A DNA stretch of 64,000 bases. Origin: Candidatus Aalborgiella aggregata. GTDB lineage: Bacteria; Pseudomonadota; Gammaproteobacteria; Burkholderiales; Burkholderiaceae_C. The notes beneath the pieces were generated by a model. The model was not told the origin of the DNA and ran no database searches. It saw nothing but the letters and a program-made list of their open reading frames with translations. Positions 1-7,825 of this stretch are shown here, in pieces; position 1 is the stretch's first letter, and each line of letters starts with the position of its first letter. The stretch is from positions 186,001 through 250,000 of the forward strand of contig JADIYY010000001.1 of the NCBI GenBank assembly GCA_016705065.1, in the 5' to 3' direction. Both the position numbers and the translations under genes were made by a program.

Positions 1-136
1 ACTCGTCCAAAATGTCGTCCAGCATATCAAAGTCGTCAGGGCTCATGGCCTGATCACTGGCAGCGGACAAGCTGGTTTTGTGACTTGTTTCCGCTTTTTG
101 TGATTTGTTTGATTGTTTGGGTTTGTTTATGGCCAT
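1..136 (-). CDS. UPF0149/YecA-like protein, N-terminal fragment
   Basis: Only the first 45 codons are inside the window; the gene runs off the left edge. The reading starts at an ATG whose complement is at 134-136, with an AAGG-type ribosome site about a dozen bases upstream. The first 30 residues are a polar, Lys/Ser-rich leader. They are followed by MSPDDFDMLDDILDE, which resembles the start of the UPF0149/YecA family in Burkholderiales, where an acidic LDD(I/F)L segment precedes a metal-binding domain. The diagnostic C-terminal cysteine motif is out of view, so the family call rests on this short acidic segment. The internal Met at the MSPDD segment is an alternative start. Confidence 0.4.
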   Translation of the reverse strand, partial: MAINKPKQSNKSQKAETSHKTSLSAASDQAMSPDDFDMLDDILDE

Positions 137-275
137 ATGTGTGTACTGCCTTCATCAGAAGCTGGGTAGTCAAGGATAATTGCGCTAAATCGTAACAGCT
201 TAACCCAGTTTAAACCAGCCGAGTTGGCGTCAATTGTGAGGCATTTACGAAAAAAAATAAGGTCAGGGAATTGGG

Positions 276-1824
276 ATGTTCAAACGCATTAAAAACAAAG
301 TGACAAATTGGTCGCCAACGCAAATCAAGACCATGGCAGCACAAATGCCCAAAGAATTTCCGCCACGCTATATCGCGCTGGCATGCTGCGGGTTTTTGGT
401 ACTGCTGAGTTTGTTCACCATCATTGGTTTTGGCGTGGGTTGGCTCACGATCTTGATTGGACTGGTCTTGTGCGCAGTGGGTTACTACGACTTGACGCAA
501 ACAAAACATGCGGTGCTGCGCAATTACCCGGTAATTGGGCATTTGCGCTACATGCTGGAATACATTCGCCCCGAAATGCGCCAGTATTTTGTGGAAAGTG
601 ACAAAGAGGCTGCACCGTTTTCACGCGCCCAGCGTTCGCTGGTGTACCAACGAGCCAAAGGCGAATCAGACAAACAGCCTTTTGGCACTCAATTGGACGT
701 GAAAGCACCGGGTTTTGAATGGATTAACCATTCCATGCAACCCAGCGTTTTGAAGTCGCACGACTTTCGCATCACGATTGGTGGCGAGCAATGCCAACAG
801 CCCTACAGCGCCAGTATTTTCAATATTTCAGCGCTGAGCTTTGGTGCACTGTCAGCGAATGCGATTTTGGCGCTCAATAAAGGCGCGCAGCAAGGTGGTT
901 TTGCGCACGACACGGGTGAAGGCTCCATCTCGCAACACCACCGCGTTCATGGTGGTGATTTGATTTGGGAAATAGGCTCCGGCTATTTTGGTTGCCGCAA
1001 CAACGATGGCACTTTCAACGAAAGCGAATTTGCTGACAATGCCAAGTTGCCGCAAGTCAAAATGATAGAAATCAAACTCAGCCAAGGTGCCAAGCCAGGG
1101 CATGGCGGTGTGTTACCAGGCGCGAAAGTCACAGCCGAAATTGCCGCAGCGCGTGGTGTGCCACAAGGGGTGGATTGCATATCACCCGCCAGCCACAGCG
1201 CTTTTAGCACGCCGGTAGAGATGATGCAGTTCATTGACAAATTGCGCAAACTATCGGGCGGTAAACCTACGGGTTTCAAACTGTGCATTGGCCATGCGTG
1301 GGAATGGTTTGCCATGGTCAAAGCCATGTTGCAAACCGGCATCACGCCCGATTTCATTGTGGTTGACGGGGCTGAAGGTGGCACGGGTGCAGCGCCCTTG
1401 TCGCATGATGGCGCTGGGTGCAGACTGGTGCAATTCAGGCCGCGGTTTCATGTTTGCTGTGGGTTGCATTCAGTCGCAAAGTTGCCATACCGGCACTTGC
1501 CCCACAGGTGTCACCACACAAGACCCACACCGCCAACTGGCTTTGGTGGTACCTGACAAAGCGCAGCGTGTGTACCAATACCACGAAGCAACTTTAGAAG
1601 CCCTCAAAGAAATGGTGCAAGCCGCAGGTCTGCAACACCCGCAAGACATCACCGCCTACCACATCAGCCAACGTGTGAACGACAGCGAAGTGCGCCTGCT
1701 GGCCAACGTGGTACCACGTGTGAAAACGGGTTCATTGTTAGACGACAACATCGACGAAGACCACAAAGTGTATAAAAACTATTGGCACAAGGTGAATGCC
1801 GATAGTTTTGCGCTGCATTTATAA
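276..1824 (+). pseudogene. FMN-binding glutamate synthase family protein, broken by an internal deletion
   Basis: The gene resembles the stand-alone membrane-anchored GltB-like proteins (glutamate synthase central/FMN domain). It starts at ATG 276 after an AGGGAA ribosome site. Two hydrophobic helices fall at about residues 32-51 and 53-71, followed by family segments such as GFAHDTGEGSIS and the PGHGGVLPGAKV loop. The first frame runs well to DGAEGGTGAAPL near 1400, then turns into unrelated sequence and stops at 1556. The true continuation (MALGADWCNSGRGFM, the Cys cluster CIQSQSCHTGTCPTG, and the C-terminus) is in another frame, ending at 1824. About 45 residues expected between APL and MALGAD are missing, so this is an internal deletion whose length is not a multiple of three. 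The lost part belongs to the FMN barrel, so the product should be inactive. No single-base correction would restore it. Confidence 0.85.
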
Positions 1825-1894
1825 CGCTATATTATTGATAGCAATCTAGGCAATCAATACGCCGGCTACAGCCTATTTTTCTATAAATTTTGGT
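1825..1894 (-). repeat. Dispersed palindromic mini-element, copy 1 (intergenic)
   Basis: Read on the minus strand it gives TGTAGCCGGCGTATTGATTG, then a GCCTA segment and a GCTATCAATAATATAGC inverted repeat, with an AT-rich flank. It begins directly after the stop codon of the broken glutamate-synthase-like gene and fills most of the gap to the M20 gene. The inverted repeat could fold in RNA from either strand. It matches the other ten copies in this window. Confidence 0.85.
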
Positions 1895-1915
1895 TGTAGT
1901 CAGGTCTGCAAGGGC

Positions 1916-3190
1916 TTAAGCCAACAAATCTGCCAAGCTGCGTGCGATGACTTTGGTGGCACGGCGCAAGTCTTCTAGGACCAAGTTTTCATCCGCGCGT
2001 TTGGCGTTGGATTCCAGCACAGTGCGTGGTCCAGCGCCATATATCACGCCGGGAATGCCGGCTTCGCAGAACAAGCGCACATCGGTGTAGAGCGGTGTGC
2101 CCAGAGCTGGTATGGTTTCGCCAAAAACTGTTTCACCGTGTTTTTGAATCGCATCCACCAGTGGCTTGTTGCCCGCCAGCGGTTGCATGGCTCGCGCCAG
2201 CAAGATGCGCTTGACTTCGACCGTCACGCCCTTGGTTTGTGATGCTACCGTGTCAGCAATGATTTGACGCAAATTGGCTTCTACCTCGGCTGGGTTTTCT
2301 TCTGGAATCATGCGTCTGTCCATCTTGAAGGTGACACGCCCCGGAATCACATTGGTGTTGGTGCCGCCTTCAATCATGCCCACGTTCAAATACGGGTGGG
2401 TGATGCCTGTCACTTTGGATGTGATGGTTTTGTAAATCGCATTTTGCGCATACAGCGCGTTCAATATTTTGACGGCCGCTTGCATGGCATCCACACCTGA
2501 ATCGGGAATGGCGGCATGTGCCATTTTGCCGTGCACTGTTACTTCCATTTGCAAACAACCGTTGTGCGCGGTGATGACTTGGTAGCTGAAGCCAGCCGCA
2601 ATCATCAAATCAGGGTGAATCAATTTTTTATTCAGCAACCATGCGGGTCCGACTTCACCGCCAAATTCTTCGTCGTAGGTGAACAGCAGTTCCACACTGC
2701 CAGACTTGGGCTTGGCGACTGCTTCCAAAGCACGCACGGCAAAAGCGTAGGTTGAAAAATCGCATTTGCTCACAGCAGCGGCGCGGCCATAAATTTTGCC
2801 GTTTTCAATTTCGCCGCCATAGGGGTCGTGCGTCCAGCCTTCACCAGGCGGTACCACGTCACCATGAGCGTTCAACAAAATGGTTTTACCTTTGTTATTT
2901 GCTGTTCCGTAAGGGCGTCGCACGATCAAATTGGTGATGGACTCAAGGCCAGCGGCTTTGACTTCTGCCTCGGGCACTTCGTGTTTTTCTGCATCAAAAC
3001 CAAACTGCGCTAACAACTCTGCCGCACGCAGCGCGTGGGGTGTGTTGTTGCCGGGTGGTGTGTCGGTGGGGACTTGAATCAAAGCTTGCAAAAAGCGCAC
3101 TTGTTCGTCAAAGTGCGCGTCAATCCATGCGTCGAGTTGCTTGTATGTTTCGGAATTGGTTTGGGTTTTGTTTTGGGCAAAGGTGGTCAT
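1916..3190 (-). CDS. M20 family metallohydrolase (ArgE/DapE/ACY1-like)
   Basis: A 424-residue di-zinc hydrolase of peptidase family M20. The start is taken at the ATG complement 3188-3190 (MTTFAQNK), because the longer reading runs back into the upstream gene. Visible motifs are HGD in NAHGDVVP (metal-binding His and catalytic Asp), the Asp of AVSKCDF (bridging ligand) and YDEEFGG (general-base Glu and metal ligand). A lid-domain segment, GKMAHAAIPDSGVDA, carries the dimerisation-domain His. The gene follows the UraD-AllC gene by 16 bases, so it is probably the last gene of the allantoin operon. The substrate cannot be read from sequence; an amide or ureido intermediate of purine breakdown, such as ureidoglycolate, is a reasonable inference. 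A general aminoacylase is the alternative. Confidence 0.8.
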   Translation of the reverse strand: MTTFAQNKTQTNSETYKQLDAWIDAHFDEQVRFLQALIQVPTDTPPGNNTPHALRAAELLAQFGFDAEKHEVPEAEVKAAGLESITNLIVRRPYGTANNKGKTILLNAHGDVVPPGEGWTHDPYGGEIENGKIYGRAAAVSKCDFSTYAFAVRALEAVAKPKSGSVELLFTYDEEFGGEVGPAWLLNKKLIHPDLMIAAGFSYQVITAHNGCLQMEVTVHGKMAHAAIPDSGVDAMQAAVKILNALYAQNAIYKTITSKVTGITHPYLNVGMIEGGTNTNVIPGRVTFKMDRRMIPEENPAEVEANLRQIIADTVASQTKGVTVEVKRILLARAMQPLAGNKPLVDAIQKHGETVFGETIPALGTPLYTDVRLFCEAGIPGVIYGAGPRTVLESNAKRADENLVLEDLRRATKVIARSLADLLA

Positions 3191-3206
3191 GGTTTTCAAT
3201 TCAAGT

Positions 3207-5018
3207 TCAAAATTCGTTGGCCAAATTCTCAAGCAAAGCGCTGAACGCTTCAACAGCCAGTTGCATGTCGTCGTTGGTACTGGACTCCAGCGGGTTGTGG
3301 CTGATGCCTGAATTTTCGCCGCGCACAAAGAGCATGGCTTGCGGCATGATTTCGTGCAGTTTCATCGCATCATGGCCTGCGCCACTGGGCATGCGGTAGA
3401 GCGGCACGCCCAAGCTATCAACCGCTTTTTCCCAGCGCTGTTGCCATTCAGGTGCGCTTGGCGCTGCGGCGGCGCACATGGTTTGTTCAGCGGTATAGCG
3501 CACATTGCGGCGTTCGCAAATAGTTTTGAGTTTGGCCAAGATATCGTCCACCATGGCGTCGCGCTGTGCGTTGTTGGGTGCGCGCATGTCCAGTGTGAAT
3601 TGGCAGCGCCCAGGTACCACATTTGTCGAGCCATTGGGCACGTTCAAAATGCCTACGGTGGCGACAGAGTCACCATCTTGCAAAGCGCGTTCTTCGGCAT
3701 ACAAAATCAATTCGGCCACGGTTGCTGCCGCATCGGCTCGGCGGTTCATGGGCGTGGTGCCCGCGTGGCAAGCAGTGCCAATCACTTCGCAGTTGTAGCG
3801 AACGCTGCCGTTGATGGAGGTGACGATGCCCAGCGGTATGTTCAGCTCGTTCAGTACCGGCCCTTGCTCAATGTGTACTTCAACAAAGCCCAAATAGTCT
3901 GTCGCATCGCGTTTGATTTTGGCGATGTCGTCCACACACAAACCTGCGTGTTGCATGGCTTGGCGCATGGTGATGCCATCGGCATCGGTTTGATCCAACC
4001 ATTCGGATTTGAAATCACCAATCAACGCGCCAGAACCTAAAAACGTGGCTTTGTAGCGCTGGCCTTCTTCTTCGGCAAAGGCCACAATTTCAATGCCAAA
4101 GGGCAGGCGTTTGTTTTGTTTCTTTAATTCGCGCACACAGGCCATGGGCACAAAAATGCCCAAGCGCCCGTCGTACTTGCCGCCATTGCGCACCGTGTCG
4201 TAATGCGATCCCGTTAATAATTTTGATATTTTTTGGCTGTAGCCGGCGTGATTATTGCCTAGAGTGCTATCATTCTTATAGCTGCCTTCATAAATACCAA
4301 CGACATTGCCCACAGCATCTATTTCCACGCTGTCGCAGCCGCATTCTTTCATCCAGTGTGAAATGCGCTGCGCACAGGCGCGGTGCGCGTCGGTTAAGTA
4401 AGTCACAGTCAGTTGCCCGTGCTCCGCATAACCAACATCCGAATGCTGTGCCAGCTTTTCTTGCCAGTCCCACACATCGTTACCCAATGTGGGCGTGACA
4501 CCAAATTTATCGTTCAAGCGAATCTCTGCAATGCGGTGAATCTGGCGAATGCATTCATCCAACTCAAACAAGGGGTGGTTGTGCAGGCGGCGCTCTACTG
4601 CAGACAGAATGAATTGCTTGCTCAAACCCACACCACGCGCACCGCGCACAGCCAGTATGAACGGAAAGCCAAACTTAGCCAGGTAAGCTGCATTGAGTTT
4701 GGCGATGTAAGCGAGCTCATCTGGCGTGCACTGCGTCAAGCCTGCTTTGTTTTGTTCGTTGGTTGATTCGGCTGTTAAGGTGTTGCTTTGCATGGCTTTG
4801 CCAGCCAATTCGGGGTGAGCCCGAATCAAACCCAACTTTGCATCACGTCCAGCCGCTTCTAATGATTGCGCCAAGCAGTATTTGAGATGTGCCAAGCTGC
4901 GAAATGGGCGGTTGACGAGCGCATTCGCCGCGATCCACGGTGAATGTTCGTACACGCCGTCCAGCATGAGCGTGGCTTGCTCAGGCGTGGCTTGATTGAG
5001 TTGCTTAATGGAAATCAT
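3207..5018 (-). CDS. Fused OHCU decarboxylase / allantoate amidohydrolase (UraD-AllC)
   Basis: A 603-residue two-domain enzyme. Residues 1 to about 165 are a 2-oxo-4-hydroxy-4-carboxy-5-ureidoimidazoline decarboxylase (UraD): RPF at 37-39, HPEL at 68-71 and FGFPFILAVRG at 116-126. Residues about 180-603 are an M20-type allantoate amidohydrolase, with GSHYDTVRNGGKYDG, AFAEEEGQRY, HIEQGPVLN and a C-terminal SGAGHDAM segment. One chain therefore covers two steps: OHCU to S-allantoin, and allantoate hydrolysis with release of ammonia and CO2. The allantoinase that acts between them is the adjacent upstream gene, with a 4-base overlap. Residues about 246-264 are encoded by a copy of the dispersed mini-element, placed just before the LLTGSHYDTV metal-binding segment, where relatives have a short loop. 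Confidence 0.92.
   Translation of the reverse strand: MISIKQLNQATPEQATLMLDGVYEHSPWIAANALVNRPFRSLAHLKYCLAQSLEAAGRDAKLGLIRAHPELAGKAMQSNTLTAESTNEQNKAGLTQCTPDELAYIAKLNAAYLAKFGFPFILAVRGARGVGLSKQFILSAVERRLHNHPLFELDECIRQIHRIAEIRLNDKFGVTPTLGNDVWDWQEKLAQHSDVGYAEHGQLTVTYLTDAHRACAQRISHWMKECGCDSVEIDAVGNVVGIYEGSYKNDSTLGNNHAGYSQKISKLLTGSHYDTVRNGGKYDGRLGIFVPMACVRELKKQNKRLPFGIEIVAFAEEEGQRYKATFLGSGALIGDFKSEWLDQTDADGITMRQAMQHAGLCVDDIAKIKRDATDYLGFVEVHIEQGPVLNELNIPLGIVTSINGSVRYNCEVIGTACHAGTTPMNRRADAAATVAELILYAEERALQDGDSVATVGILNVPNGSTNVVPGRCQFTLDMRAPNNAQRDAMVDDILAKLKTICERRNVRYTAEQTMCAAAAPSAPEWQQRWEKAVDSLGVPLYRMPSGAGHDAMKLHEIMPQAMLFVRGENSGISHNPLESSTNDDMQLAVEAFSALLENLANEF
4228..4283 (+). repeat. Dispersed palindromic mini-element, copy 2 (inside uraD-allC)
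   Basis: Plus-strand sequence GGCTGTAGCCGGCGTGATTA, then TTGCCTAGAG and GCTATCATTCTTATAGC. It lies in frame within the AllC half of the fused gene and is read in reverse, giving the peptide SYKNDSTLGNNHAGYSQ. This frame differs from the one used in xdhB, mltB and uvrD. Confidence 0.85.
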
Positions 5019-5971
5019 TTTTGAATAGGTGTGTAAGGGTGTTGTTCATGCCAATGCTTGGCAATGTCTACACGGCGGCAAATCCACACATGGCTGTGTG
5101 CTTGCACATAGTCTAAAAACCGTTGCAAGGATTTCATGCGGCCGGGTCGGCCCAGCAAGCGGCAATGCATGCCGATGCTCATCATCTTGGGCGCATTCAA
5201 TCCTTTGGGATCGCCCTCTGCATACAGCACATCAAAGCTGTCTTTGAGGTAAGTGTAAAAATCGTCACCCTGTGCAAAACCTTGCGCCGATGAAAAGCGC
5301 ATGTCGTTGGTGTCCAATGTGTAGGGCACGATCAGTTGCGGTACCACTTGTCCATCGGTCTTTTTCACTTTCATCCAAAAGGGCAAGTCGTCGCCATAGT
5401 AATCGCTGTCGTACAAAAAGCCACCAAAGTCCGCCACCAATCGGCGAGTGTTGGGGCTGTCGCGGCCGGTGTACCAGCCTAAAGCGCGTTCGCCCGTCAT
5501 TTGGCTGATGATGTCCATGCCCACACGCATGTGTTCGCGCTCAGTCGCTTCGTCCAAGTTTTGGTAGCTGATCCAGCGCCAACCATGGCAGGCGATTTCA
5601 TGTCCCAGTTGTTTGAACGCAGCAGTCAATTCGGGGTGGCGTTGCAAAGCCATGCTGACGCCAAATACGGTCAGTGGCAGTTTGCGGTTTTCAAACTCGC
5701 GCAAGATGCGCCACACACCGGCACGGCTGCCATATTCATAGATGCTTTCCATGCTTTGATGCCGTGCGGCAAAAGCTGCGGGGTTGAACATCTCCGACAA
5801 AAATTGTTCTGAAGCGGCATCGCCATGCAGCACCGAATTTTCGCCACCTTCTTCGTAGTTCAGCACAAACTGCAAAGCAATGCGCGCATGATTCGGCCAA
5901 GCGGCGTGGGGTGTGCTGTTGCCATAGCCAATCAAATCGCGTGGGTAGGGCTGTGTGCTGTCGTAAATCAT
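5015..5971 (-). CDS. puuE: Allantoinase PuuE (polysaccharide-deacetylase family)
   Basis: A 318-residue cofactor-independent allantoinase that opens S-allantoin to allantoate. It has the PuuE signature at the N-terminus (YPRDLIGYGN, then FVLNYEEGGENS), the metal-site region EIACHGWRWISYQ, and the GWYTGRDSPNTRRL and YDSDYYGDDLPFW segments typical of the family. I chose the ATG with complement 5969-5971; an in-frame TTG at 5989 would add six residues, and neither has a good ribosome site. Its stop overlaps the start of uraD-allC by 4 bases, and gntR lies just upstream on the same strand, so the four genes from gntR to the M20 gene may form one transcript. Confidence 0.93.
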   Translation of the reverse strand: MIYDSTQPYPRDLIGYGNSTPHAAWPNHARIALQFVLNYEEGGENSVLHGDAASEQFLSEMFNPAAFAARHQSMESIYEYGSRAGVWRILREFENRKLPLTVFGVSMALQRHPELTAAFKQLGHEIACHGWRWISYQNLDEATEREHMRVGMDIISQMTGERALGWYTGRDSPNTRRLVADFGGFLYDSDYYGDDLPFWMKVKKTDGQVVPQLIVPYTLDTNDMRFSSAQGFAQGDDFYTYLKDSFDVLYAEGDPKGLNAPKMMSIGMHCRLLGRPGRMKSLQRFLDYVQAHSHVWICRRVDIAKHWHEQHPYTPIQK

Positions 5972-6011
5972 GTTTGCTGTTTGATTCAATGATTGGATAT
6001 CGAGTCGTCAT

Positions 6012-6704
6012 TTAATCGTCGTTCAAATCCAAACTGGCCAGCACGCTTTGCAAATGTGAATGCATCAGTTTTTTGGCTTTGCTGGCGTCTTTGTTCACAA
6101 TTGCTTGCAATATCTCCACATGCTCATCGTGCGAATGGCTGGCGGCGTTTTTCGATTGGTACAAAAGTGTGATGAGCGCGCAACGTGAAATCAAATCTTG
6201 CAGCAACTGTGCCAGCACATCGTTGTCCAGCAGTTCTGCCATCAGCACATGAAAGTCGCCCAAGAGTTCAATGCGGTTCGATGCATCTGTACTTTGGAGT
6301 GAAGCTGCTTCGGCCTTGATGTGCGTGCGCAGGGCTTTGATTTTTTGTGCGGTTATATTCGCCACTAGCGATTCCACCATCGCAGATTCCAACGCCATGC
6401 GCACCCCAAACACTTCACGCGCTTCTTTGATAGATGGTGTGGCGACGAACGCGCCGCGCGCTTGCTCAATGCGTATCAAATGTTTTTGTGACAACTGGTA
6501 CAAAGCCTGTCGAACCAAGGTGCGTGACACGCCAAACTGGTCGGCAATGCGCTGCTCTTTGAGTTTTTCACCCGCTTGCAATTCGTGGTCTATGATGGCG
6601 CGGCTTAAAGCCTGCACAATATGGTCAGTACTTGTCAAGCCCTTGTCTGCACGCGCTGTTTTGATGCGTTTGGTTGGGAAAGATAGCAATTGTGCGGAAG
6701 TCAT
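6012..6704 (-). CDS. GntR/FadR-family transcriptional regulator (FCD domain)
   Basis: A 230-residue regulator. The winged helix-turn-helix is at about residues 25-90, including DQFGVSRTLVRQALYQL for the recognition helix and GAFVATP for the wing. The C-terminal all-helical FCD domain has the His residues expected of a metal or ligand pocket (GDFHVLM, SHDEHVEIL, MHSHLQ). It is upstream of puuE and divergent from the hydroxyisourate hydrolase gene. The 64-base spacer between the divergent starts holds a TGTATACA palindrome that recurs in front of the permease and puuD genes. It is therefore the best candidate for the local repressor of purine catabolism, with a pathway intermediate as inducer. 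The ligand is not deducible. Confidence 0.9.
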   Translation of the reverse strand: MTSAQLLSFPTKRIKTARADKGLTSTDHIVQALSRAIIDHELQAGEKLKEQRIADQFGVSRTLVRQALYQLSQKHLIRIEQARGAFVATPSIKEAREVFGVRMALESAMVESLVANITAQKIKALRTHIKAEAASLQSTDASNRIELLGDFHVLMAELLDNDVLAQLLQDLISRCALITLLYQSKNAASHSHDEHVEILQAIVNKDASKAKKLMHSHLQSVLASLDLNDD

Positions 6705-6711
6705 GGCAAAA

Positions 6712-6725
6712 TTGTATACACTTTT
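6712..6725. promoter_or_regulatory. Candidate GntR operator, site 1
   Basis: TTGTATACACTTTT, with the palindrome TGTATACA at 6713-6720, lies 8 bases upstream of the gntR start and about 50 bases upstream of the hydroxyisourate hydrolase start. Similar 12-base sequences occur at 9344-9356 and 9443-9454. Palindromes of this kind, with TGT at the left and ACA at the right, are typical of FadR-subfamily GntR operators. Binding by the adjacent regulator is inferred. Confidence 0.65.
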
Positions 6726-6768
6726 GGTGGGTTTAGGTAAAAATATTCAGTGAAATTAATCAGGAGAA

Positions 6769-7128
6769 ATGATGGGACTTTCAACACATGTACTCGACAC
6801 CATGCACGGTTGCCCCGCAGCGGGTATGCACGTTAAATTGTACGCAACAACACAAGGCGAACACGCCAAATTGCTTAAAACAATCACCCTGAACGACGAC
6901 GGCCGCAACCCTGATGGCATGCTGTTCAACCATGACCAGTTGAAAGTAGGCACCTACAAATTGGTTTTTGATGTGGCCAGCTATTTCAAAGCCAAAGGCG
7001 TCACCTTGCCAGAGCCCAATTTTTTGAACCTCGTCCACCTCGATTTCGGAATCGCCCACGCCGACCAACATTACCACGTGCCCTTGCTGGTCAGCCCGTG
7101 GAGTTATTCAACCTACCGCGGGTCGTGA
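6769..7128 (+). CDS. uraH: 5-hydroxyisourate hydrolase (transthyretin-like)
   Basis: A 119-residue transthyretin-related enzyme that hydrolyses 5-hydroxyisourate, the product of urate oxidation, to OHCU. The N-terminal GLSTHVLDTMHGCPA contains the catalytic His, NDDGRNPDGM the catalytic Arg, and the C-terminus is the diagnostic YRGS. Two consecutive ATGs (6769 and 6772) follow an AGGAG ribosome site at 6762-6766; either may be used. Its product feeds the UraD half of the fused protein encoded on the other strand. It is divergent from gntR and shares the regulatory spacer. Length is normal for bacterial members without a signal peptide. Confidence 0.95.
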   Translation: MMGLSTHVLDTMHGCPAAGMHVKLYATTQGEHAKLLKTITLNDDGRNPDGMLFNHDQLKVGTYKLVFDVASYFKAKGVTLPEPNFLNLVHLDFGIAHADQHYHVPLLVSPWSYSTYRGS

Positions 7129-7172
7129 TGACGTTGAATACCAATGTCTTAGCTACTTCTAAGCCTTATTTG

Positions 7173-7242
7173 TTATAAATATATAGAAAAATTAGCCTGT
7201 AGACGACGTATAAATTACCTAATATGCTATTAAATAAATAGC
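7173..7242 (+). repeat. Dispersed palindromic mini-element, copy 3 (intergenic)
   Basis: AT-rich lead (TTATAAATATATAG), then CCTGTAGACGACGTATAAATTACCTA in two parts, then TGCTATTAAATAAATAGC. It is one of the more diverged copies in the central GTAGCCGGCGTA block. It ends about 15 bases before the ATG of the secreted Excalibur-domain gene, so it sits where that gene's promoter or leader should be. Confidence 0.75.
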
Positions 7243-7256
7243 GATATACTCAGCTT

Positions 7257-7745
7257 ATGATGATTAAGCTTTCATCCATCGCTTTTATATTTGTTGCCAT
7301 CATGGCACAGCAAGCGCAGGCAGCAGCTGTTTACAAATGTGTGAAGTATCGGGAAGTCACTTACCAAAGTGAGCCCTGTCCCACGCCAATTCGCAGGACC
7401 GAGCCGAATATCAAAAAGCTCAATGAAGAGCGCATGAAGAAGCTGCTTGAGACTGGAACGACTTCTAAGTCTGGAAAATCTGCCAAAGATGGGCAGTATT
7501 CAGCGAAAGCTGAAGATGCGTCTGCTGCACCGGTGCAGACTGCAAAAACATCAGTAGAGTCAACAACTGCTCCGCCTCTCAAAACAACAACTACTTTCAA
7601 GTGCGATGGACGACAACATTGTTCGCAAATGACTTCATGTTCAGAGGCGAAATATTTTTTGAAAAACTGCCCAGGTGTCAAGATGGATGGTGATCACGAT
7701 GGCATCCCCTGCGAAGATCAATGGTGCAAATCGCTATTTGATTAG
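7257..7745 (+). CDS. Secreted protein with DUF4124 and Excalibur calcium-binding domains
   Basis: A 162-residue exported protein. Residues 1-23 form a signal peptide ending QAQAAA. Next comes a short DUF4124-like segment (VYKCVKYREVTYQSEPCP), common in betaproteobacterial envelope proteins. A low-complexity Lys/Ser/Thr/Ala linker covers about residues 60-110. The C-terminal Excalibur domain has the Cys pattern C..C..C..C and the acidic loop DGDHDGIPCED, an EF-hand-like calcium site. Such domains are often attached to extracellular nucleases, but no nuclease domain is present. The gene lies between purine genes and ends just before a bidirectional terminator; no functional link is evident. The exact role is unknown. 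Confidence 0.85.
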   Translation: MMIKLSSIAFIFVAIMAQQAQAAAVYKCVKYREVTYQSEPCPTPIRRTEPNIKKLNEERMKKLLETGTTSKSGKSAKDGQYSAKAEDASAAPVQTAKTSVESTTAPPLKTTTTFKCDGRQHCSQMTSCSEAKYFLKNCPGVKMDGDHDGIPCEDQWCKSLFD

Positions 7746-7771
7746 CGCATTTGAAATTTAGCTAGCCACGT

Positions 7772-7812
7772 GAAAAAACCGTCACGCCCTTTCGGGCATG
7801 ACGGTTTTTTCT
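7772..7812. terminator. Bidirectional rho-independent terminator
   Basis: Perfect inverted repeat GAAAAAACCGTCACGCCC / GGGCATGACGGTTTTTTC around a TTTC loop, with one bulged base. It lies between the convergent Excalibur-domain gene and the purine permease gene and has A and T runs on both sides, so it can end transcription from either direction. Confidence 0.93.
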
Positions 7813-7825
7813 TTGTATCTACAGC

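Noticed and set aside
3339..4040. A 233-codon open frame on the plus strand opposite uraD-allC
   Set aside because: It is the antisense shadow of a well-supported enzyme gene, with His/Ala/Cys-rich composition and no recognisable domain.
5972..5989. TTG start for puuE at 5989
   Set aside because: It adds only MNQTAN, has no ribosome site, and the ATG at 5971 leads straight into the conserved N-terminus.
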